64,000 nt of DNA, from NCBI RefSeq assembly GCF_001865675.1, contig NZ_CP011319.1:4340001-4404000 (forward strand), given 5' to 3'. Numbering within the stretch: position 1 is the first letter of the stretch; each line of letters opens with the position of its first letter. The notes beneath the pieces are model-generated. The model worked only from the letters and a program-made list of their open reading frames with translations, did no database searches and had not been told where the DNA came from. This document shows positions 43,969-51,572 of this stretch, piece by piece. Made by a program: the position numbers and the translations under genes. Source of the stretch: Janthinobacterium sp. 1_2014MBL_MicDiv (GTDB lineage Bacteria; Pseudomonadota; Gammaproteobacteria; Burkholderiales; Burkholderiaceae_D).

Positions 43969-45057
43969 ATGTCCGCCCTCTTCCAGCCCTACACCCTCAA
44001 AGACATCACCGTGCGCAACCGCATCGCCGTGCCGCCCATGTGCCAGTACATGGCCGTCGATGGCCAGGCCAACGACTGGCACCTGTCGCATTACGCAGGC
44101 ATGGCGCGCGGCGGCGCCGGCCTGGTGATCGTCGAAGCAACCGCCGTGGCGCCGGAAGGCCGCATCACGCCCGGCTGCACCGGCATCTGGAACGATGATC
44201 TGGCGCAAGCCTTTGTACCCGTCGTGAAAGCCATCAAGGCGGCCGGCGCCGTGCCCGGCATCCAGATCGCCCACGCGGGCCGCAAGGCCAGCGCCAACCG
44301 CCCATGGGAAGGCGACGACCATATTGTTGACGGCGACGCGCGCGGCTGGCAAACCATCGCCCCTTCCGCCATCGCCTTTGGCGGCGGCTTGCCGAAGGTG
44401 CCGCGCGCCATGGATCTCGACGATATCGCCCGCGTGCGCCAGAATTTCGTCGACGCCGCCGTGCGGGCCCGTGAAGTGGGCTTCGAATGGCTGGAACTGC
44501 ACTTCGCCCATGGTTACCTGGCGCAAAGCTTCTTTTCCGCCCACTCGAACCAGCGCGACGATATCTACGGCGGCAGCCTGGAAAACCGCAGCCGCTTCTT
44601 GCTGGAAACATTGAAAGCCGTGCGTGAAGTGTGGCCCGAGCACCTGCCGCTGACGATCCGCTTCGGCGTGCTGGAATTCGACGGCCGCGACGAGCAAACC
44701 CTGCTCGAATCGATCGGCCTGGTACGCCAGTTCAAGGATGCCGGCATGGACATGATCAGCGTCAGCATGGGCTTTACCATTCCCGACGTGACCATCCCGT
44801 GGGGCCCGGCCTTCATGGGCCCGATCGCCGAGCGCGTGCGCCGCGAAGCGGGCGTGCCCGTCTCGTCGGCCTGGGGCTTCGGCACGCCGGCCATTGCCGA
44901 ACGCGTCGTCAAGGAAGAGCAGCTGGACCTGGTGATGGTCGGCAAGGCACACCTGGCCAATCCGCACTGGGCCTACTTTGCCGCCAAGGAATTGAAAGTC
45001 GAGCGCGCCTCGTGGACCCTGCCGGCGCCCTACGCGCACTGGCTGGAACGCTACTGA
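43969..45057 (+). CDS. Old Yellow Enzyme family NADH:flavin oxidoreductase (YqjM-like)
   Basis: A 362-residue FMN enzyme from ATG 43969 (MSALFQPYTLKDITVRNRIAVPPMCQYMA). Motifs of the thermophilic-like OYE subclass: PPMCQYMAVDGQANDWHLSHYAGMARGGAGLVIVEAT, QIAHAGRKAS with the paired His substrate ligands nearby, FEWLELHFAHGYLAQSFFSAHSNQRDDIYGGSLENRSRFLLE, and a C-terminal VMVGKAHLANPHWAYFAA. The Cys in PPMC tunes FMN redox. It reduces activated alkenes or nitro compounds. Its 3' end overlaps the convergent MFS gene by 7 bp. Confidence 0.92.
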   Translation: MSALFQPYTLKDITVRNRIAVPPMCQYMAVDGQANDWHLSHYAGMARGGAGLVIVEATAVAPEGRITPGCTGIWNDDLAQAFVPVVKAIKAAGAVPGIQIAHAGRKASANRPWEGDDHIVDGDARGWQTIAPSAIAFGGGLPKVPRAMDLDDIARVRQNFVDAAVRAREVGFEWLELHFAHGYLAQSFFSAHSNQRDDIYGGSLENRSRFLLETLKAVREVWPEHLPLTIRFGVLEFDGRDEQTLLESIGLVRQFKDAGMDMISVSMGFTIPDVTIPWGPAFMGPIAERVRREAGVPVSSAWGFGTPAIAERVVKEEQLDLVMVGKAHLANPHWAYFAAKELKVERASWTLPAPYAHWLERY

Positions 45058-46538
45058 TCGTCCTTCACCGTTGCCGGATGCCCTTCCAAGGGCAGTTCCG
45101 GCAAGAACAGCAGGAAGACCAGCCCCACTAGCAGCAGCACGGCGCCGGCGCCAAACACGCTGGCGATCGCATGGCGGTAGACTTCCACCGTCTGTACCGC
45201 CGCGTGCGCGCCCAGCGCCGAGACGGCTTCCACGCCGTGCCGGTGCAGCTGGTGCGCAAGGATGGCGCCCGACGCCGTCACGCCCAGCAAGCCGCCCAGC
45301 GAGCGGAAGAAGGCCAGCATGGCCGTGCCCACGCCGCGCCGCGCCAATGGCAGGGCATTCTGCACGGCGATCGTCATGTTCGGCATCACCAGGCCCAGGC
45401 CCGTGCCGAGGAAGAAGATGGCCGGCTCGATGATCGAGTAGCCCTGCGACGTTTCCATGGCCCAGGCCAGCACGGCAAACGCCACGACCGCCACGGCCAG
45501 CCCCATCACCTGCACCATCTTGTACTTGCCCGAACGCGACAGCACCCTGCCGTTGAACATCGACGAGGCCACCAGTCCCACCATCATGGCCACCGTCATC
45601 ACGCCCGACTCCGCGGGCGTCGTGCCCATCACCAGCTGGAAGAACAGCGGGAAGAAGACGCTGGCGCCCATCAGGCCCATGAACGTCACGGCCATCACCA
45701 GGCTGGCGATATTGAAGGTGCGGTTCTCGAACAGGTCGGGCGGCAGCACGGGTTCATCCACCCTGCCCACGTGGAATGCCAGCCAGATCCCCAGCAGCAC
45801 GGCGACGCCGCCGCACACCTTGATGGCCAGCGCATCCCACGGCCACTCGGTGCCGCCCAGCGCCAGCACCAGCAGCGCCGCCGTGACGGCACCCGTCAGC
45901 AAGGCAGAACCCAGGTAGTCGATCCGGTGCGCATGCGTGCGCACCGGCTTGCGTATGGCGCGCGCGATGATGACAAAGGCGACCGCGCCCACGGGCAGGT
46001 TCACGAAGAAAATCCAGTGCCACGACAGCGCGTCCGTGATGACGCCGCCCAGCACGGGGCCCAGCACGCTGGTGACGGCAAACACGATGGGCACCATGCC
46101 CTGCCGCTTGCCCCGCTCGGCCGGCGGCACGATATCGCCGATGATGATTTGCGCCAGCGGCATGAAGCCGCCCGCGCCGAGGCCCTGGATGGCGCGGAAA
46201 ACGATCAGTTCCGTCATGTTCTGCGCCAGCCCGCACAGCACGGAACCGAGCAGGAAGGTCAGCAAGGCCGTGAAGATCATGGGACGGCGGCCATACTGGT
46301 CGGCCAGCTTGCCGTACAGCGGCATGGTGGCCGTCGAGGCCAGCACATATGCCGTCACCACCCACGACAGGTGCGCCATGCCGCCCAGGTCGTCGACGAT
46401 GCGCGGCAGGGCCGTGGCGACGATGCTCTGGTCCAGCGCGCCCAGGCCCAGCACGGCCATCAGGCCCAGGTAGGTGGCGCGCACTTCACGCTCCGTCAGC
46501 GGCGCCTCTGCGCCTGCGGGTTTGGCGGGGCTGCTCAT
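45051..46538 (-). CDS. DHA2-family (EmrB/QacA) MFS drug efflux transporter
   Basis: A 495-residue protein with 14 hydrophobic helices. Motif C and early DHA2 features: LGALDQSIVATALPRIVDDLGGMAHLSWVVTAYVL and LADQYGRRPMIFTALLTFLLGS (the DRxGRR-like loop). Ends with a short hydrophilic tail. Coupled by an ATGA overlap to the upstream marR gene on the same strand, so it is probably the efflux pump induced through that repressor. Confidence 0.92.
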   Translation of the reverse strand: MSSPAKPAGAEAPLTEREVRATYLGLMAVLGLGALDQSIVATALPRIVDDLGGMAHLSWVVTAYVLASTATMPLYGKLADQYGRRPMIFTALLTFLLGSVLCGLAQNMTELIVFRAIQGLGAGGFMPLAQIIIGDIVPPAERGKRQGMVPIVFAVTSVLGPVLGGVITDALSWHWIFFVNLPVGAVAFVIIARAIRKPVRTHAHRIDYLGSALLTGAVTAALLVLALGGTEWPWDALAIKVCGGVAVLLGIWLAFHVGRVDEPVLPPDLFENRTFNIASLVMAVTFMGLMGASVFFPLFFQLVMGTTPAESGVMTVAMMVGLVASSMFNGRVLSRSGKYKMVQVMGLAVAVVAFAVLAWAMETSQGYSIIEPAIFFLGTGLGLVMPNMTIAVQNALPLARRGVGTAMLAFFRSLGGLLGVTASGAILAHQLHRHGVEAVSALGAHAAVQTVEVYRHAIASVFGAGAVLLLVGLVFLLFLPELPLEGHPATVKDDQ

Positions 46539-46993
46539 GCCTGGCCAATCTCGAGCAGCGGCTGCATGGCGGCGGCCAGCGCCTCCATCTGCTGCGGCGT
46601 CAGGCGGGCGATGCGCCGCGCCAGCGCATCGCGGCGGCGCGCGCGCAGGGTCTCGAGGATGGCCTCGCCTTGCGCCGACACATGCAGGCCGGAACGGCGC
46701 CGGTCCTGCGGATCGGGCGCGCTGCGCTCGACGAGTCCCGCCTCGGCCAAAGACTTGATCTGCGCGCTGACGGTGGGCCCGCGCACATTCTGCAGGCGCG
46801 CCAGCGCGGCCACGCCGATGCCGGGCTGCTCGTGGATCAGCGCCAGCAGCATGTATTGCATCATCGACACGCCGCTCTCCAGCTCGCCCCCTTCGCGCTG
46901 CATCGAGCGCAGCAGGCGCTTGAACGCCGTGCGCAATTCATCGGACAGCGCCAGCGCGCGTTCGGGGATGGGAAGATCTTCAGTATCAGGCAT
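46535..46993 (-). CDS. MarR-family transcriptional regulator
   Basis: A 152-residue winged-helix regulator: LSDELRTAFKRLLRSMQREGGELESGVSMMQYMLLALIHEQPGIGVAALARLQNVRGPTVSAQIKSLAEAGLVERSAPDPQDRRRSGLHVSAQGEAIL, the MarR core with the DRR wing. It overlaps the MFS start, a usual marR-efflux pair. A near-perfect palindrome (47007-47021) lies 14 bp upstream and is the likely operator. Confidence 0.93.
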   Translation of the reverse strand: MPDTEDLPIPERALALSDELRTAFKRLLRSMQREGGELESGVSMMQYMLLALIHEQPGIGVAALARLQNVRGPTVSAQIKSLAEAGLVERSAPDPQDRRRSGLHVSAQGEAILETLRARRRDALARRIARLTPQQMEALAAAMQPLLEIGQA

Positions 46994-47006
46994 GGGATGA
47001 TATAAA

Positions 47007-47021
47007 TAGGTAGGCTATCTA
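47007..47021. promoter_or_regulatory. Candidate MarR operator
   Basis: TAGGTAG-G-CTATCTA, a 15-bp dyad with a single mismatch, sited 14 bp before the marR start. Consistent with autorepression; inferred from symmetry and position. Confidence 0.5.
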
Positions 47022-47084
47022 TCCATATTAGGCCGCATGTGAACCCCACGCAAGGCTTTTTTGCGCCCATGCCCCGCCTGGCCC

Positions 47085-47113
47085 TTCCCAAAACCACCTT
47101 TGGCCGTCATAAT
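47085..47113 (+). promoter_or_regulatory. Weak promoter of the second tRNA-Lys pair
   Basis: TTCCCA (47085-47090), 17 bp, CATAAT (47108-47113), 10 bp before the tRNA. Poorer than the perfect consensus before the first pair. Confidence 0.4.
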
Positions 47114-47123
47114 AGCCGCCCTT

Positions 47124-47199
47124 GGGTCGTTAGCTCAGCTGGTAGAGCAGCGGACTTTTAATCCGTTGGTCGCAGGTTCGAATCCCGCACGGCCTACCA
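47124..47199 (+). tRNA. tRNA-Lys (TTT), copy 3
   Basis: 76 nt, identical to the copies at 41249 and 41412, encoded CCA present, anticodon TTT. Confidence 0.97.
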
Positions 47200-47277
47200 A
47201 GAATTTGCAGTCCGTTTGCATGCCGCCATGGCAAGCACGCACCGCACAGCGTTACCGCAGCAAGCAGTCAAAGTTTT

Positions 47278-47353
47278 GGGTCGTTAGCTCAGCTGGTAGA
47301 GCAGCGGACTTTTAATCCGTTGGTCGCAGGTTCGAATCCCGCACGGCCTACCA
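47278..47353 (+). tRNA. tRNA-Lys (TTT), copy 4
   Basis: 76 nt, identical to the other three. The 78-nt spacer before it shares ACCGCACAG(C/T)GTTACCG and GCAAGCA with the 87-nt spacer of the first pair. Confidence 0.97.
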
Positions 47354-47366
47354 AATACTTCAGAGA

Positions 47367-47399
47367 AGCCAACCGTTCGCGGTTGGCTTTTTTGTTTTG
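47367..47399 (+). terminator. Rho-independent terminator after tRNA-Lys copy 4
   Basis: Same AGCCAACCG-TTCG-CGGTTGGCT stem with TTTTTGTTTT as at 41501. It may also end the AraC gene transcript on the other strand. Confidence 0.93.
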
Positions 47400-47407
47400 C
47401 GCGCCAG

Positions 47408-48187
47408 CTACTCCATCCCCTCCCCATACCTGCCCGGCGTCACGCCCATCACGCGCTTGAACATGGCGATGAAGGCGCTGACGTTGTCGTAGCCCAGGTC
47501 CAGCGCAATCGTCGTGACGGGCTGGCCGGCGGCCAATAATTCCAGGGTGCGCAGGATGCGGGCGCGCTGGCGCCACGCGGCCGGCGCAAAGCCGGTCTCG
47601 GCCTGGAAGCGGCGCGCCAGGGTGCGCGGCGAGACGCCGGCCCAGGCGGCCAGTGCCGCCACGCCCCGCTCGTCGGCCAGGTCATCGAGCACGGCACGCG
47701 CCACGCGCAACAGGCGCGGGTCCGTGGGCAGGGGCAAACCGAAGGGCTCGTGAGGCGAGGCGGCGATCTCGTCGAGTATCACGCCCGCCACGCGGGCTTG
47801 CCGCGCATCGAGCGCGCCACCTTCCCAGCTGCTGGCGCGGCCCACCGCCTCGCGCAGCAAGCCCGAAACGCGCATCACGCACGGCGCGGCAGGCAAGCTG
47901 GCGCAACTGGCCTCGTCCACATACACGCTCCAGCCCGCAAACGGGCCATGCGAACGCAGCGCATGGGCGTGATGGGGCGGCATCCACACGCAGTGGCTGG
48001 CGGGCACCACCCACTGCCCGCTGTCGGCGCCGATGGACAGCAAGCCGCGCTCGGCGCCGAACAACTGGCCGCTGGCATGGCGGTGCGGCGGCGTCACCCG
48101 CTCCTGTGGCTGAGACATGCGCAGGGCGCGCAGCGGCGCCAGCAGCATCGGCGGCAAGATTGGCGGATTTGACGTATCGATAGTCAT
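47408..48187 (-). CDS. AraC-family transcriptional regulator
   Basis: A 259-residue protein from ATG 48187 (a TTG at 48202 is less likely). N-terminal cupin-like sensing domain: PHRHASGQLFGAERGLLSIGADSGQWVVPASHCVWMPPHHAHALRSHGPFAGWSVYVD. C-terminal double helix-turn-helix: VAALAAWAGVSPRTLARRFQAETGFAPAAWRQRARILRTLELLAAGQPVTTIALDLGYDNVSAFIAMFKRVMGVTPGRY. Target genes are not evident; the divergent small gene at 48254 is one possibility. Confidence 0.92.
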   Translation of the reverse strand: MTIDTSNPPILPPMLLAPLRALRMSQPQERVTPPHRHASGQLFGAERGLLSIGADSGQWVVPASHCVWMPPHHAHALRSHGPFAGWSVYVDEASCASLPAAPCVMRVSGLLREAVGRASSWEGGALDARQARVAGVILDEIAASPHEPFGLPLPTDPRLLRVARAVLDDLADERGVAALAAWAGVSPRTLARRFQAETGFAPAAWRQRARILRTLELLAAGQPVTTIALDLGYDNVSAFIAMFKRVMGVTPGRYGEGME

Positions 48188-48253
48188 AAACAAGGCAGGC
48201 AAGACAATCCCGCCATCATACAGTGGAGTCTTTCCATTATTCAGGAGTACATC

Positions 48254-48511
48254 ATGCGTGCCGAAGACGTGTTACCGGATCAACAAAACCAAGGCCAGTT
48301 CAACGGCGTCACCGTGCGCAAGGGCACGGTAGGCGCTTTTCTCGCCAATGCCCGCCTGTGGCTGGACGAGGCCAGCGGCGATGCGGAACGGGCCGTCGCC
48401 GAGCGCGACATGCTCGACGCCTTGCCCGCCCTGCACGCGCTGGGACTGTTCGACATCGTGCAAGTGCGCGATGCTGCGCTGCACGAGCTGGTATTGCCAT
48501 CGGCCAGGTAG
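48254..48511 (+). CDS. Small conserved-looking hypothetical protein
   Basis: An 85-residue acidic protein with a good SD (CAGGAG, 7 bp before ATG). Reads MRAEDVLPDQQNQGQFNGVTVRKGTVGAFLANARLWLDEASGDAERAVAERDMLDALPALHALGLFDIVQVRDAAL: mostly helical, no Cys, no signal. I do not recognise it. The reading frame, SD and codon use support a real gene. It lies divergent to the AraC gene, with 66 bp between them. Confidence 0.65.
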   Translation: MRAEDVLPDQQNQGQFNGVTVRKGTVGAFLANARLWLDEASGDAERAVAERDMLDALPALHALGLFDIVQVRDAALHELVLPSAR

Positions 48512-48578
48512 GCGGCATTGGCTCGTCGCGGGCGCGCATTTCCTCTATCATGCTGCTTTGCCCGCCCTTGCTCCCGCC

Positions 48579-49187
48579 ATGCCGTTTACCATTGCCGCCC
48601 CCGTCCACAGCGAACTGATCATCAAGAAAAGCCGCTTCATCGGCTGCGTGCAGCCGATGACGGACCGCGCCAGCGCGCAGCAGGTGGTCAACGATTTGAA
48701 GGCGCAGCATCCGGGCGCCTGCCATGTGTGCTGGGCGCTGCTGGCGGGCGGACAGTCGGCGGCCGTCGACGATGGCGAACCGAGCGGCACGGCCGGGCGG
48801 CCCATGCTCGACGTGCTGCGCCACCAGGACCTCGAAGGCGTGCTGGCCACCGTCGTGCGCTACTTTGGCGGCGTGAAGCTGGGCGCGGGCGGCCTCGTGC
48901 GCGCCTACACGGATAGCGTGGCGCAAGCGCTCTTGCTGGCGGAAAAGACGGCCATCGTGCGCCAGAGAAACCTGCGCTGCACGCTGCCGTATGCGATGGA
49001 AGGCATGCTGCGCCGCGAACTCGATGCCGCCGGCGCCACCCTGCTCAAGGTGGAGCATGGCGAAGACGTGCTGTTCGACTTCAGCCTGGCGGAAGCGGCC
49101 GCCACTGCCCTGCTCGCCCACCTGGAGGAAGCGGGCAATGGACGGATCAACTGGCTGGACGCGCAGGATAGCGACGGCCAGTCATAG
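48579..49187 (+). CDS. yigZ: YigZ / IMPACT family protein
   Basis: A 202-residue protein starting MPFTIAAPVHSELIIKKSRFIGCVQPM. The IMPACT N-domain shows AGGQSAAVDDGEPSGTAGRPMLDVLRHQDLEGVLATVVRYFGGVKLGAGGLVRAYTDSVAQAL, the family hallmark, and a C-terminal ferredoxin-like domain follows. Bacterial members bind nucleic acid or ribosomes in unclear roles; the eukaryotic relative modulates Gcn2. A YigZ frame starting at 48348 would extend into the small upstream gene and is not used. Confidence 0.93.
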   Translation: MPFTIAAPVHSELIIKKSRFIGCVQPMTDRASAQQVVNDLKAQHPGACHVCWALLAGGQSAAVDDGEPSGTAGRPMLDVLRHQDLEGVLATVVRYFGGVKLGAGGLVRAYTDSVAQALLLAEKTAIVRQRNLRCTLPYAMEGMLRRELDAAGATLLKVEHGEDVLFDFSLAEAAATALLAHLEEAGNGRINWLDAQDSDGQS

Positions 49188-49255
49188 TCGGCAAGTGCGC
49201 TGCCGCTGGCAGTCACCAGTCACAAACCGGGTCTTTATCCGCGCCCGAGGCGCGT

Positions 49256-49849
49256 CTAACGGATTTCTATCTTTTCAACTCTGACATTTTTCAATTGAAT
49301 GCCGCGCAAGGGCTGCATTATGTCGTCAGAAATTAACATTCCGCCAAACTCCGTCCAAGAAATTTCATGGATCACGTTGACGCTGGTGTCGGCATGCCTG
49401 TTCCCTCGCCCAAAGCCGAATTTCACGCCGCAGGCAGGGCAAGCCGCAATTTTTGCATCCGCGACTACTGCACCATCCATCATTGCGGGCTGATCGCCAA
49501 AGAGCAGGACCCACGGCGCTCCGCCAACAAATGCGCAGTGGCTCTCCATCTTCCTCGAAGAGTCACCGAGATAGACATCGCCGAACCTGAAAAATTCGTT
49601 TATGCGCTCCGGCAGCAATTTCCGCAGCCTGGCGGACATGATGGAAGGCGATAGCCGTCCCATTGAAAACATATCTGCTTTTGCAGGAATGCGCTGCTCC
49701 ACGACCACGGCAAAGTCACCTTCATTCCCGGGCATATAATTTCCGCAGTCTTGACAGATACCCGCACCGACATGCCCGCTCGTCCACGCTTCACTGGCGT
49801 CCACCACATCCGTTCCAGAATAATACAGATGCCACATGTATTTTTTCAC
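49256..49849 (-). CDS. Double-CXXCG motif protein, SitI6-like immunity candidate
   Basis: A 197-residue protein from GTG 49849 (SD-like GAGGGCAAGG); ATG 49837 and ATG 49903 are alternatives, the last overlapping the upstream gene. Two CXXCG motifs stand out: GICQDCGNYMPG near residue 31-40 and ACPACGVKFGFGRG near 145, followed by a C-terminal ISWTEFGGMLISDDIMQPLRGIQLKNVRVEKIEIR. This layout matches the double-CXXCG family of myxobacterial SitI6-type immunity proteins, which probably bind zinc. No toxin gene is adjacent, so it may be an orphan immunity gene. Composition is lower in GC than the surroundings. Confidence 0.6.
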   Translation of the reverse strand: MKKYMWHLYYSGTDVVDASEAWTSGHVGAGICQDCGNYMPGNEGDFAVVVEQRIPAKADMFSMGRLSPSIMSARLRKLLPERINEFFRFGDVYLGDSSRKMESHCAFVGGAPWVLLFGDQPAMMDGAVVADAKIAACPACGVKFGFGRGNRHADTSVNVIHEISWTEFGGMLISDDIMQPLRGIQLKNVRVEKIEIR

Positions 49850-49874
49850 GGCCTTGCCCTCAAAACCACCAACG

Positions 49875-50417
49875 TCATGGATAGCGCTGCTCCTGATATC
49901 CATTCGTAAACATGTGGAAAATATTGTCCATCTTTCCATCCACATAGCCGAACAGAATCTGGTATCCGCTAGGGCTTTCCTGACCATGCTCTCGCTGCCG
50001 GACCATGATGGACTGGAGGCGATCCCCTTCATACAGGTAATCGTAACGACCTACGCCAAATTTTCCGAAATTAATGTCCTGCATAATGCGTGCCCCATCG
50101 AGAAAACTGAGCATGACATTCCTCAGGCTCCCTCCTGCATTGAAGTGCACGCTTTTCAGCTTGTCCGGTTCATGAAAATAGAAGTTCCTGTTGATGACAG
50201 TAGCAGAGCCGCCATGGCTTTCCACCAGGAGTATCCTGTCCTCCCCGTCGAAATAGTACACATAAGTATCTTTTAACTTCGCGGGCAGCGTCTTTAGCGC
50301 TTTTCCCGGCGTGAAGCCGGCCCGTTGGGCGTCGAATGGCCTGACATTAAACAGCGGTCCTTTGCTGATCTGCGTTCGTGCCACGCGCAGCTTGACGGCC
50401 TCTAAATAGGTCGCCAT
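49875..50417 (-). CDS. Unknown protein next to the double-CXXCG gene
   Basis: A 180-residue protein that I do not recognise. Begins MATYLEAVKLRVARTQISKGPLFNVRPFDAQRAGFTPGKALKTLPAKLKDTYVYYFDGEDRILLVESHGG and continues with beta-rich alternating patterns (NRNFYFHEPDKLKSVHFNAGG, GRYDYLYEGDRLQSIMVRQREHG, YQILFGYVDGKMDNIFHMFTNGY), resembling the repeats of RHS-like or immunity proteins. It is upstream of and almost contiguous with the double-CXXCG gene and shares its lower GC. Upstream 50418-50513 shows no promoter I can name. Confidence 0.55.
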   Translation of the reverse strand: MATYLEAVKLRVARTQISKGPLFNVRPFDAQRAGFTPGKALKTLPAKLKDTYVYYFDGEDRILLVESHGGSATVINRNFYFHEPDKLKSVHFNAGGSLRNVMLSFLDGARIMQDINFGKFGVGRYDYLYEGDRLQSIMVRQREHGQESPSGYQILFGYVDGKMDNIFHMFTNGYQEQRYP

Positions 50418-50513
50418 GAAAAAGTCGGATTGCGACGCTATCGCGTGGAATTGCTCGCCCAGTTTTTTGATTTCAGTAATAATATATCGCTCCCGCTACG
50501 GCACTTCCAGCAA

Positions 50514-50903
50514 TCAAGCCTGGCGCGGGCGCTTGATCTGCAACAAGATGAAATGGATCCACGCCAGCGCCGGCAGCACCAGCAAGACCAGCATCAGTCC
50601 GGCAGCCATGTCCGGCACGAAACGCACGAAGCAGGCGAGGAAGCCGGCGATGGCCAGCCAGAAGCGCCAGTTGAACGCATAGGCCTTGCGCGCCACGGTT
50701 GCCAGCGCGATGCGCCAGAATTCCAGCAAGGCCCACAGGCCGCCCGTCAGCAGCAGCGCCGCCAGCGCATTGGCGCCGGGCGCGTCCGCATACGTGCGCA
50801 CCAGGTTGTACAGCAGCACGGGATAGCCGGCCGTGATGGCCAGGGTGGCGGGGCCGGCGGCGATGACAGCTTCGACCAGCTGCCCTTTGGAACGATGATC
50901 CAC
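50514..50903 (-). CDS. Small polytopic membrane protein
   Basis: A 129-residue hydrophobic protein with about four membrane segments (VIAAGPATLAITAGYPVLLY, ALAALLLTGGLWALLEFWRIAL, FWLAIAGFLACFVRFV, GLMLVLLVLPALAWIHFILLQI), ending in a short basic tail. No family recognised. It starts 9 bp downstream of the NTF2-like gene on the same strand and is probably co-transcribed. Confidence 0.65.
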   Translation of the reverse strand: MDHRSKGQLVEAVIAAGPATLAITAGYPVLLYNLVRTYADAPGANALAALLLTGGLWALLEFWRIALATVARKAYAFNWRFWLAIAGFLACFVRFVPDMAAGLMLVLLVLPALAWIHFILLQIKRPRQA

Positions 50904-50912
50904 TGCGACTCC

Positions 50913-51290
50913 TTAAGCGATCACGCCGGAATGGGCGGCGATCACTTGCAGCGCGCCGGCGGCATTGCGCGCCCACACGCGCGTAAAGCGGAAGTCGCCA
51001 TGCGTCTCCACATCGTGATAGCTGCCCGTCAACTGCATGCGCACGGATACCACGGCCACGTCGCCGCTCAGGCGCACATGGCGCTCGGACGCGCGCAAGT
51101 CCGTGATGGTCAGCAGGCGCTGCTCGTGCGCGGCCAGGTCGGCATGCTTGCTCAGCAAGTGCCCCAGGTGATTCGTAAACAGCAAGTCGTCGCCCAGCAA
51201 GTCGTTCAGCACGGCCACATCGGAGGCCATCATGGCCTGGCGCAAGCGCTCTTCCACATCCAGCACCTGTACTTCCGTCAAAGCATTCAT
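50913..51290 (-). CDS. NTF2-like / DUF4440 family protein
   Basis: A 125-residue cone-fold protein from ATG 51290. Sequence MNALTEVQVLDVEERLRQAMMASDVAVLNDLLGDDLLFTNHLGHLLSKHADLAAHEQ, with the helix-plus-sheet SnoaL-like layout and RVWARNAAGALQVIAAHSG end. Members act as small-ligand binding or enzyme domains (e.g. ketosteroid isomerase-like), function unassigned. First of a two-gene unit with the downstream membrane protein. Confidence 0.8.
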   Translation of the reverse strand: MNALTEVQVLDVEERLRQAMMASDVAVLNDLLGDDLLFTNHLGHLLSKHADLAAHEQRLLTITDLRASERHVRLSGDVAVVSVRMQLTGSYHDVETHGDFRFTRVWARNAAGALQVIAAHSGVIA

Positions 51291-51572
51291 TGTTTTCCTT
51301 ATCAAGATAACGCGCGCCATAGTAGCAAACGGGGAAAGCATGCTGGCACGAAATAGCCAATTACACAATCATCCGGACGACTTATGCCTGTGGAGCATAT
51401 TTATATAGCGTAATATTCGCAGCGGTATGGCGCAAAACGTCCCCATAGTACTGTACAGTGCCTGCCCTTCCGCCCTGGACCGGGCCAGGACCGGCGCGGA
51501 TGTTACTTGCAGCAAAGTTCTATAAAATGCCCTCTGCAGCATAAAACCAAGAAAACCAAGATAAGGCCCACT

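Noticed and set aside
41488..47123. Classical integrative island at tRNA-Lys
   Set aside because: No integrase, excisionase or transposase gene; direct repeats are whole tRNA-unit duplications rather than an att fragment.
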